Of a stretch of DNA of 60,074 nt, positions 7,596-16,088 are shown in pieces (the stretch's first letter is position 1; each line of letters opens with the position of its first letter). Under the pieces are notes generated by a model. It was not told the DNA's origin. It saw only the letters and a list, made by a program, of their open reading frames with translations, and searched no databases. Both the position numbers and the translations under genes were made by a program. Source of the DNA: an uncultured Prevotellaceae bacterium (GTDB lineage: Bacteria > Bacteroidota > Bacteroidia > Bacteroidales > Bacteroidaceae). The stretch is taken from the NCBI GenBank assembly GCA_902765585.1, contig CACXAG010000032.1:1-60074 (forward strand), given 5' to 3'.

Positions 7596-10500
7596 ATGTC
7601 AGATTTGAAGTTGCTGAAGTACATATTCTACATTGTCGTATGGACCATCCTCGGTCTGTACCTTTTGTATTTTCTGACCTTCAAGACGCCCATGATGCAG
7701 GCTTACATCGGTGAGCGACTAGCGCGGCTGGCCGCCCAGACGCTGGGCACCAGCGTGGACGTGGGACGCGCCGACTACAGCTTCCCCAACCGCCTGACGC
7801 TCTACGACGTCGTGGTGCGCGACCAGCAGGGCGAGGACATGCTGAAGTCGCGCCGCCTGTCGGCACGCATCGACCTGCTGCCGCTGACCGAGGGCAAGAT
7901 TTCCATTGCCTCGGCGCAGCTCTTCAGCACCCACGCCGTGCTCTACCAGCGCGACTCGCTGAGCAAGCCCAACTTCCAGTTTGCGCTGGACTCATTAGCC
8001 TCGAAGGACACGACGGACAGCAAGCCCATCGACCTGCACGTCAACTCGCTCATCATGCGCCACTCCAGCGTCAGCTACGACCGCTACGACCGGCCGCAGA
8101 CGCCCGGCGAGCTGAACCTGAACCACCTGCGGCTGACGGACATCAGCGCCCACGTCATCCTGAAGACGCTGACGCCCGACACGCTGAATGCCAACATCAA
8201 GCGCCTGTCGTTCAAGGAGCACTCGGGACTGGACGTCCGCGAGCTGTCCATGAAGTATGAGGGCGGGCGCTGGAACTCGCTGCTGCAGGACTTCGTGCTG
8301 AAGCTGCCCGGCACCGACATCCGGCTGGGCGACTGCACGGCCAGCTACCGCTTCCGCGGCGACCACTTCGTCATGCCGTCGCTCAACTACCGCGGCAGTC
8401 TGGAGCCGTCGACGCTGACGCCCTCCGACTTGGCCTGCCTGCTGCCGTCGCTCAAGACGTTCAACACCACGCTGTCGCTGGAGTCGACGTTCATCGGCCA
8501 GGGCGAGGACCTGGACATCACCAGCCTGTACGTCAGCTCGACGACGGGCGACATCGACATCGATGCCGACGGCTGGGTGAAGGACCTGACGCAGGACGCG
8601 CCGAACTGGTTTGCCGACATCAACGACCTGCGGCTGTCGGACAAGACCGTCAACTTCATCTCCGAGAACCTGAACGGCCGCCACGTGGAGGTGCCCGCCA
8701 TCGTCACCCGTCTGGGAAACATCCACCTGAAGGGTTTTGCTAAAGGTACGGGCGTGCAGGACATCATCACCAACAGCCAGCTGAACACCGATGCCGGCAA
8801 CGTCAGCTGCAACCTGGTCATCAGCGGGCAGCGCGAGTTCAACGGCAAGGTGCACGCCGAGGACATCGACCTGCGCCACCTGCTGGACGACGACCACTTC
8901 GGGCGCATCAGCACGCAGATTATGCTCAGCGGCCTGCTGCCCGGCAACGGAAAGGCGCTGGCCATCGAGGCCGACGGACTGGTGAGCGCCTTCGACTACA
9001 ACGGCTACCACTACCAGAACATCAACCTGGACGGCAGCTACTCGGCGGACGGCATCAAGGGCAAGCTGGACATCGACGACCCGAACCTGCGGCTCGCCAT
9101 CGACGGCTTTGCCCAGCGCCAGGGACGCCAGCAGAACGTCAGGCTCACCGCCACCATCGACAACTTCTCGCCACACGCCATGCGGCTGACCGACAAGTGG
9201 GCCGACGCCCGATTCGCCGCCCACATCGAGACCGACGTCGAGGCCACCAGCCTGCGCGACGCCATCGGCACGGTAACGCTCAGCGACTTCACGATGACGG
9301 CGCCGGACAACGACTACCGCCTGGAGCGCCTGCACATAGCCTCGGACGTCAGCGAGGACGTCCGCCGGCTGACGCTGACCAGCGACTTTGCCGAGGCCAG
9401 CATCACGGGCAACTACGACCTGGAGACGCTGCCGCAGAGCATCACCAACCTCATAGCCGCCAAGCTGCCCACGCTGCCGGGACTGCCCAAGGTGAACCCG
9501 GACGTCAGCAACAACTTCAGCGTCCACGCCACCGTCAGCAAGTCCGACTGGCTGCAACGGCTGCTGGGCCTGCCCTTAGAATTAGGCAAGCCGCTGACGC
9601 TGACCGGCACCGTCAACGACCGCATCCACCAGCTGGACGTGGAGTGCAGCATCCCGCAGTTCCGCTGGGACGGCGGACTCTATGAGCACACCCGCCTCAG
9701 CGTCCTGTCGCCCATGGGCACACTTATCTATAATGTCACCACCAACAAGTTCACCGACGACGGCGACTTCTTCGAGCTGCAGCTGCAGGGCAGCGCCCAC
9801 AACAACCAGCTGACCAACTCGCTGACGTGGAACAACCACACCGCCGACCCGCTCTACGGCCGGATTACCGCTATGGCTGAGTTCGGCACGTCGATGGACG
9901 GACGGGAGACGGTCACCGTCACCTTCAGCCCGTCGAAGATGACGATGAAGGAGACGGAGTGGGACATCCTGCCCAGCCACATCCGCTATAGCGACAACCG
10001 GCTGGAGATAAGCAACTTCACCATCCGCCACGACGACCAGCACCTGCTGCTGGACGGCGTGGCCTCGGCGCACGCCGCCGACTCGCTGACGGTCAGCATG
10101 CGCGGCGTGGAGATAGCCTATGTACTGGACCTCGTCAACTTCCACTCCGTCGACTTCAGCGGACTGGCCACGGGCGAGGGATGCCTGCGCGGACTCTTCG
10201 GCGAACTGCAGGCTAACGGCCATCTGGACGTCGAGCAGTTCAAGTTCCAGGACGGCCGCATGGGCACGCTGCACGCCGACGTGGCCTGGAACAAGGAGAA
10301 GGAACAGATAGACATCCACGCCATAGCCGACGACGGCCCCGGCGCCAAGACCTACATCAACGGCTTCGTGGCCCCCGGGCCGGGACCGGGCGCCATCGAC
10401 CTGGACATCCGCACCGAGGGCGCCTACCTGGACTTCGCGCAGTCGTTCACCAAGTCGTTCATCAGCCACATCGACGGCCACGCCCGCGGCGCCGTGCGGC

Positions 10501-12014
10501 TGGCAGGACCGCTGGACGCCATCAACCTGACCGGCCAGCTGGTGCTCGACGGCCACGCCCACGTCACCGCCCTGGGCTGCACCTACGAGTTGCGCAACGA
10601 CACGCTGCGGCTGGTGCCCAACGACATCATCTTCGCCGACTGCGCCGTCTACGACATCCACGGCAACCGCGGCATCATGACCGGCGGCATCCACCATCAG
10701 GAACTCACCAACCTGACCTACGACATCTACGTGGCCGCGGACCGCCTGATGGCTTACGACTTCCCCGACTTCGGCAGCGAGATATTCTACGGCACGGCCT
10801 TCGTCGAGGGCACTGCCGCCATCCACGGCCGCGACAACAGTGTGCTGATAGAGGCCGACGTGACGCCCGTCAACAACTCGTTCCTCGTGGTGAACGCCGC
10901 CACGCCCGAGACCATCAACAACGCCGAGTTCATCCAGTGGGGCACCCCTCACACCTCTCACCTCTCACCACTCACCTCTAATATATCTCTCACCTCTAAT
11001 AATCGCTCCGACATCAACCTCCGCCTAAAAGTGGCCACCACGCCCGACGCGACGCTCAGGATTCTGATGGACGCCACCACCAACGACTACATCACCCTGC
11101 ACGGCCACGGCGACCTGCAGGCCAACTACTACAACAAGGGCAGCTTCACCATGTTCGGCAACTACGAGGTGGACGACGGCACCTACGAGGTCACCATCCA
11201 GAACATCATCAAGAAGAACTTCACCTTCAGCCAGGGCGGCACCATCGTCTTCGGCGGCGACCCCTACGACGCCAGCCTCAACCTGCAGGCCCAGCACACC
11301 GTCAGCGGCGTCTCGCTCAGCGAGCTGAACGTCGGCCGCTCGTTCTCCAACAGCGTGCGTGTAAATTGCCTCATGAACATCACCGGCACGCCCAACGCCC
11401 CGCTGGTGGACTTCGACCTGGACCTGCTCAACGTCAACAGCGACGAGAAGCAGATGGTGCGCTCGCTCATCAACGGACAGGACGAGATGAAGCAACAGGT
11501 CATCTACCTGCTGGCCGTGGGACGCTTCTACCCCCAGGGCTCCAACAATGCCGACCAGAGCGAGCAGCAGAGCAGCACCTCGCTGGCCATGCAGAGCCTG
11601 CTCTCCGGCACGCTGAGCGGACAGATCAACTCCGTGCTCTCGCAGGTCATCAAGAGCAACAACTGGAACTTCGGCGCCAACATCTCCACCGGCGACGAGG
11701 GCTGGAACAATGCCGAGTACGAGGGCATCGTCAACGGCCGCCTGCTGAACAACCGCCTGCTCATCAACGGCCAGTTCGGCTACCGCGACAACGCCACCAC
11801 CGCCAACCCCTCGTTCATCGGCGACTTCGACGTCCGCTACCTGCTATACCCCAGCGGCAACCTCGCCCTGAAGGTCTACAACCAGACCAACGACCGCTAC
11901 TTCACCAAGTCGTCGCTGAACACGCAGGGCATCGGCCTCATCATGAAGAAGGACTTCAACGGCTGGCGCGACCTCTTCACCACCGAGCGCAAGAAGAAAA
12001 ACAAAGAGAAATAA
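7596..12014 (+). CDS. tamB: TamB-like translocation/assembly protein (DUF490)
   Basis: The protein is probably an inner-membrane-anchored, periplasm-spanning bridge of the AsmA/TamB class, used in outer-membrane protein assembly or lipid transport. It has 1472 residues: a single N-terminal membrane helix (about 8-31), more than 1000 residues of beta-rich sequence with Asp-centred repeats (DIDLRHL, LDLVNFHSVDFSGLATGEG), and a C-terminal DUF490-type region (about 1180-1460) with GSFTMFGNYEVDDG and SQGGTIVFGGDPYDASLNLQA. The usual tamA partner is not adjacent. The gene is strikingly G+C-rich with C/G in most third positions, unlike the exopolysaccharide locus. An in-frame Ser/Leu/Thr low-complexity insertion is encoded at 10944-11003. 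Confidence 0.88.
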   Translation: MSDLKLLKYIFYIVVWTILGLYLLYFLTFKTPMMQAYIGERLARLAAQTLGTSVDVGRADYSFPNRLTLYDVVVRDQQGEDMLKSRRLSARIDLLPLTEGKISIASAQLFSTHAVLYQRDSLSKPNFQFALDSLASKDTTDSKPIDLHVNSLIMRHSSVSYDRYDRPQTPGELNLNHLRLTDISAHVILKTLTPDTLNANIKRLSFKEHSGLDVRELSMKYEGGRWNSLLQDFVLKLPGTDIRLGDCTASYRFRGDHFVMPSLNYRGSLEPSTLTPSDLACLLPSLKTFNTTLSLESTFIGQGEDLDITSLYVSSTTGDIDIDADGWVKDLTQDAPNWFADINDLRLSDKTVNFISENLNGRHVEVPAIVTRLGNIHLKGFAKGTGVQDIITNSQLNTDAGNVSCNLVISGQREFNGKVHAEDIDLRHLLDDDHFGRISTQIMLSGLLPGNGKALAIEADGLVSAFDYNGYHYQNINLDGSYSADGIKGKLDIDDPNLRLAIDGFAQRQGRQQNVRLTATIDNFSPHAMRLTDKWADARFAAHIETDVEATSLRDAIGTVTLSDFTMTAPDNDYRLERLHIASDVSEDVRRLTLTSDFAEASITGNYDLETLPQSITNLIAAKLPTLPGLPKVNPDVSNNFSVHATVSKSDWLQRLLGLPLELGKPLTLTGTVNDRIHQLDVECSIPQFRWDGGLYEHTRLSVLSPMGTLIYNVTTNKFTDDGDFFELQLQGSAHNNQLTNSLTWNNHTADPLYGRITAMAEFGTSMDGRETVTVTFSPSKMTMKETEWDILPSHIRYSDNRLEISNFTIRHDDQHLLLDGVASAHAADSLTVSMRGVEIAYVLDLVNFHSVDFSGLATGEGCLRGLFGELQANGHLDVEQFKFQDGRMGTLHADVAWNKEKEQIDIHAIADDGPGAKTYINGFVAPGPGPGAIDLDIRTEGAYLDFAQSFTKSFISHIDGHARGAVRLAGPLDAINLTGQLVLDGHAHVTALGCTYELRNDTLRLVPNDIIFADCAVYDIHGNRGIMTGGIHHQELTNLTYDIYVAADRLMAYDFPDFGSEIFYGTAFVEGTAAIHGRDNSVLIEADVTPVNNSFLVVNAATPETINNAEFIQWGTPHTSHLSPLTSNISLTSNNRSDINLRLKVATTPDATLRILMDATTNDYITLHGHGDLQANYYNKGSFTMFGNYEVDDGTYEVTIQNIIKKNFTFSQGGTIVFGGDPYDASLNLQAQHTVSGVSLSELNVGRSFSNSVRVNCLMNITGTPNAPLVDFDLDLLNVNSDEKQMVRSLINGQDEMKQQVIYLLAVGRFYPQGSNNADQSEQQSSTSLAMQSLLSGTLSGQINSVLSQVIKSNNWNFGANISTGDEGWNNAEYEGIVNGRLLNNRLLINGQFGYRDNATTANPSFIGDFDVRYLLYPSGNLALKVYNQTNDRYFTKSSLNTQGIGLIMKKDFNGWRDLFTTERKKKNKEK
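10944..11003 (+). repeat. in-frame CTCACCTCT low-complexity insertion in tamB
   Basis: About 60 bases of degenerate CTCACCTCT units encode a peptide of the type TSHLSPLTSN inside the tamB reading frame. The base composition differs sharply from the surrounding C/G-ending codons. The same CTCACC/CTCACCTCT units, on the other strand, form the insertion in the FAD dehydrogenase at 14858-14992. Confidence 0.7.
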
Positions 12015-12051
12015 AGCGAGGTTCTTTGGGGAAAGAAAGTCATTGGTTTTA

Positions 12052-12149
12052 AGAAACGAATTATCCTAATTATATCTTAATTCTCCTAATGATTATTATT
12101 AAGAAAAATTCGTGGACCAAATTAAATTGAATTAGGATAATTCGTTTCT
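12052..12149. repeat. 20-bp perfect inverted repeat element, about 98 bp
   Basis: AGAAACGAATTATCCTAATT at 12052-12071 is exactly complementary to 12130-12149. The interior is A/T-rich and contains degenerate internal copies (TCTTAATTCTCCTAAT). It lies between the convergent tamB and ParE genes. It could be a long-range terminator, a MITE-like element or the fold of a small RNA. Confidence 0.65.
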
Positions 12150-12157
12150 AAAGTTAT

Positions 12158-12466
12158 TTACACTTGCTGGGCCTGGTTCCTTGGCTCACGGCGTGTATCC
12201 CAGAAGGCAGCAATGTGGAGCGTGTCATCCTTGACGTAATAGACCACCTTGTTCAGCCGGCGGACAATAATGCTCCGATAAGTCTGCTTGCGATGGGCGA
12301 AAAGCGGATCAATCTGTCCCATTGTCTGCATCTCGGCCAACGAAAGCACGGTCTGTTCCACTTCGTCCATGAACTCCTGGCGGATACGTTCGCCAAAGTC
12401 CCGCAACACGTACTCTTCCACCTGATGCAGCTGCGCGGCGGCTCTTTTGTGCCAGTGGATCTTCAT
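12158..12466 (-). CDS. type II toxin, RelE/ParE family
   Basis: Small basic toxin of 102 residues in the RelE/ParE superfamily. Members either cut mRNA on the ribosome or inhibit gyrase, and the sequence alone does not decide which; the helical N-terminus with WHKRAAAQLHQVEEYV and the C-terminal YRSIIVRRLNKVVYYV followed by a strand with FWDTRREP are closest to ParE-type proteins. It overlaps the upstream antitoxin by 4 bp (the shared ATGA), a classic translational coupling. The C-terminal Arg and Trp residues of the family are present, so it appears intact. Confidence 0.85.
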   Translation of the reverse strand: MKIHWHKRAAAQLHQVEEYVLRDFGERIRQEFMDEVEQTVLSLAEMQTMGQIDPLFAHRKQTYRSIIVRRLNKVVYYVKDDTLHIAAFWDTRREPRNQAQQV

Positions 12467-12708
12467 ACGGCGACGGTTTCTTTGCGACGGTGGAACACTT
12501 CGTCTTGGGTCAGATAGTCGCCTGCCTCGAATGCCGCTTCAGCTTCATCCAGCATGCCGTCTATTTCCTCCATGGTGTAGGGACGCAGCTGCTCGCTTTC
12601 CTCCTTTTTGGCATACTCTATCAAGTGCTCGCCCACCCAGCGCATGTTGCTTACGCTGAGCGTACCATAGAGATATTCCAGCAGGCCTGATAATGCAGTT
12701 GTACTCAT
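12463..12708 (-). CDS. antitoxin partner of the ParE-type toxin
   Basis: This 81-residue acidic protein precedes and overlaps the toxin gene. It has a helical N-terminus (LLEYLYGTLSVSNMRWVGEHL), a middle rich in Glu and a C-terminal toxin-wrapping tail (DEAEAAFEAGDYLTQDEVF). No clear DNA-binding fold is visible, though the N-terminal part could dimerise. Order, size and overlap identify it as the antitoxin. A TAATTTTG -7 box lies at 12740-12747, next to a large hairpin that may act in regulation. Confidence 0.8.
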   Translation of the reverse strand: MSTTALSGLLEYLYGTLSVSNMRWVGEHLIEYAKKEESEQLRPYTMEEIDGMLDEAEAAFEAGDYLTQDEVFHRRKETVAV

Positions 12709-12739
12709 ATTCTTCTCGTGTTAAATCGTTATCTGCGTG

Positions 12740-12747
12740 CAAAATTA
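12740..12747 (-). promoter_or_regulatory. -7 box of the toxin-antitoxin promoter
   Basis: The minus strand reads TAATTTTG, a match to TAnnTTTG, 31 bases upstream of the antitoxin ATG. The expected -33 region falls within the hairpin at 12750-12788. Confidence 0.5.
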
Positions 12748-12749
12748 CG

Positions 12750-12788
12750 AAAAAAACGCGAAACTTGTTACTGGTTTCGCGTTTTTTT
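12750..12788. terminator. 15-bp hairpin with A/T runs; terminator or operator
   Basis: Bases 12750-12764 pair perfectly with 12774-12788: an ACGCGAAAC/GTTTCGCGT core flanked by seven A and seven T. It can terminate transcription from either side. It also spans the upstream half of the toxin-antitoxin promoter, so it may double as an operator. Confidence 0.7.
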
Positions 12789-12807
12789 ATCCCATTTTTA
12801 TGATTGT

Positions 12808-12971
12808 TCACGGTAGCCGCCGGCTTAGTCCTCGCCGCGTGCCGCTGTCGTCACCACCTGACGGAGTGTCGCCGCCGGACTCGTCACCAGACGGGGTGTC
12901 ACCTGACGGGGGAAGTAAATCACTTCCTTCGTCTGCGGGTTTGCACCCTTCATCTTAATCAAACTAATCAT
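12808..12971 (-). pseudogene. remnant with a PSGDTPSGD-type linker
   Basis: The minus strand has two overlapping open frames. One is a complete 48-codon ORF (ATG at 12971, stop at 12825) beginning MISLIKMKGANPQTKEVIYF, slightly reminiscent of the N-terminus of Bacteroidales HU-like proteins. The other (about 12954 down to 12808) has no start but encodes PSGDTPSGDESGGDTPSGGD, the kind of Gly/Ser/Asp/Thr-Pro linker seen in secreted Bacteroidales proteins. It shares a 28-bp exact repeat with 13637-13664. I take it as debris of a longer gene. The rest of 12709-13073 holds nothing else I can assign. Confidence 0.4.
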
Positions 12972-13073
12972 AACACTCGCTTGTTTTTAGTTGTTGATGA
13001 ATATTGTTAATTATCACGTCGCGCGTAGTCTGAAAAATCTACGCGCGTAAATTTTTTTTGTCTGGAATGAAAT

Positions 13074-13628
13074 CTACTTCACTACTATTTTCTTGCCATT
13101 TCTTACATACACGCCCTTCCTCGTTGGCTTCCCCTGGAGCTTGCGGCCGTCCAGGCAATACCACGCGCTAGCCATTTCTGCTATTTCTGCTATTTCTGCG
13201 GGACTTATATTCGTCGTCGTTTTCTCTCCGTCGAAGTTCAGCACGAACTCGCGGGCCGCCAGCCCAGCCTCGTTCAGCTCGAAGTACGCGCGGCAGGCCC
13301 CTATGGTCCTGTCTTCAGTGGGCCAGCGGAGCGTGGTCCCTGTGCCGACGTAGAGCACCGAGCGGTCGTCGGCTGCTAAGGTGACGGGGCTGTAGGTGCC
13401 CTTGAACGCGCCGCCGGGGAAGCTGACGACGTTCTCGGCATTGCTCACGGTGACGTCCCAGAATATCGGCTCCTTCAGCTCCGTGTTCTCTGTGTCTTCA
13501 TCCCACTTCACGATGTACGGCCTGCCGGCCACGATGCTGGTGGCGTCCTTGAAGTAGAGGTAGAGCATGGTGCCGTCGATGCCCGTCTGCTTACCGTCAT
13601 CGTAGGTGCCCTCGGTATCCAGCTCCAT
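13074..13628 (-). pseudogene. C-terminal piece of a secreted surface protein
   Basis: The 184 residues look like the C-terminal end of a large Prevotella-type secreted protein: RPYIVKWD, GTYSPVTLAADDRSVLYVG, TIGACRAYFEL and a closing DGRKLQGKPTRKGVYVRNGKKIVVK-like module (here at about 160-184) that resembles type IX-style C-terminal domains. There is no signal peptide. The same frame is closed by a TGA at 13638-13640, while the next frame upstream encodes TPSGGGDTPSGGDTPS, so a single-base indel near 13628 would rejoin the linker and this domain. A 9-bp TTTCTGCTA repeat encodes EIAEIAEM inside it. It is probably a decayed gene end. Confidence 0.6.
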
Positions 13629-13703
13629 GACGGTGTGTCACCACCTGACGGAGTGTCGCCGCCGCCGCTGGGTGTCTTAAATTAAACATTCAGTAAATAT
13701 ACC

Positions 13704-13996
13704 TCCAGGGACTTTAGTCCCAAAGTCCTAAGACTTCATATCCTATTCTCCACGGACTCTTGACCGATTCTCCAAGGACTTTTGCCAGAAAGTTCAAGAC
13801 TTTTGCCAAAAAGTTCAAGACTTTTGCCCGAAAGTCCAAGACTTTTGCACGAAAGTCCAAGACTTTTTCCATAAAGTCCAAGACAATCGTCCAACTCTCC
13901 AAGAACTTTTGCCATAAAGTCCAAGACTTTTGCTCAACTCTCCAAGGACATTTGCCATAAAGTCCAAGACTTTTCTCTTAAAGTCCATGGACTTTT
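13704..13996. repeat. degenerate 21-bp tandem repeat array
   Basis: About ten to twelve imperfect copies of a unit like CAAGACTTTTGCCCGAAAGTC run from about 13704 to 13996, the clearest between 13784 and 13990. As 21 is divisible by 3, the minus strand has long open frames of a heptad type (VLDFRAK), but no start or domain supports a protein. The array fills the gap 13629-13977 and its right end supplies the last codons of the FAD dehydrogenase (SEKVHGL). Confidence 0.75.
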
Positions 13997-15657
13997 TCAG
14001 ATAAGTTGCGGCTCGGCTTCCGTCGTTGGAGCCACTGGGCGCACAGGTCGGCGCAGCGCTCGCCGTCGACGCCGGCAGAGACGATGCCGCCGGCATAGCC
14101 CGCGCCCTCGCCGCAGGGGAAGAGGCCCTGCAGGCGGACGTGCATCAGCGTGTCGGCATCGCGGAGGATGCGGACGGGACTGCTGGTGCGCGTCTCGACA
14201 CCTATCATCACCGCCTCGTTGGTCAGAAATCCGTGACACTGGCGACCGAAGGCCTTGAAGCCCTCCTGCAGGCGGTGGCTGACGGACCGCGGCAGCCAGA
14301 AGTGCAGCGGCGACGACAGCAGGCCAGGGGCGTAGGACGAGCGCGGCAGGTCGTAGCTCAGACGGCCGTTGACGAAGTCGGCCATACGCTGGGCGGGAGC
14401 GGTCTGGCGGCGGTTGCCTTGCTGCCAGCAGTCGCGCTCCAGCGTCTCCTGGAAGTGCATCACCCGCAGGGGGTCGTCGCCCTCGACGTCCTCGGCACGC
14501 AGCTCGACCACCATGCCCGAATTGGACCACTGGCCGCCGCGGCTGGAGGGGCTCATGCCGTTGACCACTATCTGCTCGCGGCCGGTGGCGGCGGGGATGA
14601 CGAAGCCGCCGGGACACATGCAGAAGCTGTAGACGCCGCGGCCGTCGACCTGCGTGACAAAGGAGTACTCGGCGGCGGGCAGGTAACGGCCGCGGCCCTG
14701 CTTGGAATGATACTGTAGTTGGTCGATGAGTGCCGAGGGATGCTCCAGGCGCACGCCGACGGCAATGCCCTTGGCCTCAATCTCGATGTGGGCGTCGGCC
14801 AGATAGCGGTAGACGTCGCGGGCGGAATGGCCCGTGGCCAGGATGACGGGACCCATAAAGGAGAGGTGAGTAGTGAGAGGTGAGAGGTGAGAGATGGATG
14901 GTGAGAGGTGAGTGGTGGCTTCCGCCTCGACGCCTATCACCTGCTGCACTTCGTCTATTCTCTTACCTCTTGCCTCTCCCCTCTCACCACTAAGTATCAG
15001 CCGCGTCATCTTGGTCTGGAAGTGCACCTCGCCGCCGCAGCGGAGAATGGTGTTGCGCATGTTCTCGATGACGCGCGGCAACTTGTCGGTGCCGATGTGG
15101 GGATGGGCGTCGGCAAGAATGTTCGTCGAGGCACCATGCTGGCAGAAGACGTTCAGAATCTTCTCGATGGAGCCGCGCTTCTTGCTGCGCGTATACAGCT
15201 TGCCGTCGGAGTAGGCGCCTGCCCCACCCTCGCCGAAACAGTAGTTGCTCTCGCCGTCCACCTGCTGCGTCTTGGCAATCTGCGCCAGGTCGCGCTTGCG
15301 CTCGTGGACATCCTTGCCGCGCTCCAGCACGACGGGGCGCAGGCCCAGCTCTATCAGTCGCAGGGCGGCAAACAGTCCGCCCGGCCCGGCACCGACGACG
15401 ATGACCTGCGGGGCCTCGTGGACGTCGGGATAGTGCGTCACCACGTACTCGTCCTGGGCAGGCTGCTCGTTGATGTAGCAGCGCACCTTCAGGTTGACGA
15501 AGATGGTGCGCTGGCGGGCGTCGATGCTGCGGCGCAGGATGCGCAGCGACGTCAGCGTGCGCACGTCGAAGCCGTACTCGTCGGCCAGGTAGTTGCGCAG
15601 CGCCTGCTCGTTGGCAGCCACGTGGGGCTGCACGCGAATCTGATACTCGTTAACCAT
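13978..15657 (-). CDS. FAD-dependent dehydrogenase (COG2509 family)
   Basis: A soluble 559-residue flavoprotein of the large uncharacterised dehydrogenase family. The substrate is unknown. An N-terminal ferredoxin-like domain (1-75) precedes the Rossmann motif VIVVGAGPGGLFAALRL (about 85-101), then ERGKDV, the family signature CFGEGGAGAYSDGKLYTR and a second nucleotide/FAD-contacting VILATGHSARD. The C-terminal GEGAGYAGGIVSAGVDG closes the FAD site. Two in-frame insertions of CTCACC-type repeats at 14858-14992 expand the loop before VILATGHS. The last residues come from the 21-bp array. It is the final gene of a minus-strand run beginning at 19246. Confidence 0.88.
   Translation of the reverse strand: MVNEYQIRVQPHVAANEQALRNYLADEYGFDVRTLTSLRILRRSIDARQRTIFVNLKVRCYINEQPAQDEYVVTHYPDVHEAPQVIVVGAGPGGLFAALRLIELGLRPVVLERGKDVHERKRDLAQIAKTQQVDGESNYCFGEGGAGAYSDGKLYTRSKKRGSIEKILNVFCQHGASTNILADAHPHIGTDKLPRVIENMRNTILRCGGEVHFQTKMTRLILSGERGEARGKRIDEVQQVIGVEAEATTHLSPSISHLSPLTTHLSFMGPVILATGHSARDVYRYLADAHIEIEAKGIAVGVRLEHPSALIDQLQYHSKQGRGRYLPAAEYSFVTQVDGRGVYSFCMCPGGFVIPAATGREQIVVNGMSPSSRGGQWSNSGMVVELRAEDVEGDDPLRVMHFQETLERDCWQQGNRRQTAPAQRMADFVNGRLSYDLPRSSYAPGLLSSPLHFWLPRSVSHRLQEGFKAFGRQCHGFLTNEAVMIGVETRTSSPVRILRDADTLMHVRLQGLFPCGEGAGYAGGIVSAGVDGERCADLCAQWLQRRKPSRNLSEKVHGL
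14858..14992 (-). repeat. two in-frame CTCACC/CTCTCACC insertions
   Basis: Two blocks (14858-14926 and about 14953-14992) of degenerate CTCACCTCT-type units, as read on the minus strand for the first and on the plus strand for the second, encode THLSPSISHLSPLTTHLS and GERGEARGK within the FAD dehydrogenase. They flank a short normal segment. The peptide is very similar to the tamB insertion TSHLSPLTS. Confidence 0.7.
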
Positions 15658-15675
15658 TTGCCGTGCGGTAGCAAA

Positions 15676-16071
15676 CTATACGTTATCGCTTTTGAAGAGC
15701 TCGTTGATTTCCTCTATCTCGTCCTCGTCGAACCACTTGGTCAGACGCTGGCGGGCCTTCACCTGGATGTCGGGGTCGATGTCCGTCCACACCTTCTTCA
15801 GCACGAAGACCAGCACGCCCAGGTCGTCGGCCAGTCCGGCAATGGGAATGGCGTCGGGCACCACGTCCAGCGGACTGATGAGGTAGCCCAGGGCACCGAT
15901 AATCATGGCCTTGTTGGTGGCACTGACCTTGTCGCTCTGCAGCGTATAATAAAGGATTAAGGCTGCATAGACGAGTTTTGCACCTGCCCCCTTGGCAATG
16001 CGGGCAATCTTCTCAACAAAGTCTCGCTTCGAGAACTTGTTGCTATAATTCATGAAGTCGGGTAATTCCAT
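15676..16071 (-). CDS. YkvA/DUF1232 membrane protein
   Basis: A 131-residue protein with the DUF1232 signature YLISPLDVVPDAIPIAGLADDLGVLVFVL (about 84-112), which forms two hydrophobic segments around a conserved PxDxxPD turn. The role of the family is unknown. An N-terminal amphipathic part (SKRDFVEKIARIAKG) and an acidic C-terminal tail (WFDEDEIEEINELF) flank it. It lies 18 bp upstream of the FAD dehydrogenase and is downstream of an 8-bp repeat array that separates it from the DUF1460 gene. Confidence 0.88.
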   Translation of the reverse strand: MELPDFMNYSNKFSKRDFVEKIARIAKGAGAKLVYAALILYYTLQSDKVSATNKAMIIGALGYLISPLDVVPDAIPIAGLADDLGVLVFVLKKVWTDIDPDIQVKARQRLTKWFDEDEIEEINELFKSDNV

Positions 16072-16088
16072 AGTCTTCTCGGTTTTGT

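Noticed and set aside
7995..9557. Long open frames antisense to the tamB-like gene (also 9582-10961)
   Set aside because: They mirror the strong C/G third-position bias of tamB, are Val/Ala/Arg/Gln low-complexity and show no domain.
13714..13924. Two overlapping 62-codon frames with heptads in the 21-bp array
   Set aside because: By-product of a 21-bp period; several frames are equally open, and no start context or homologous fold is visible.
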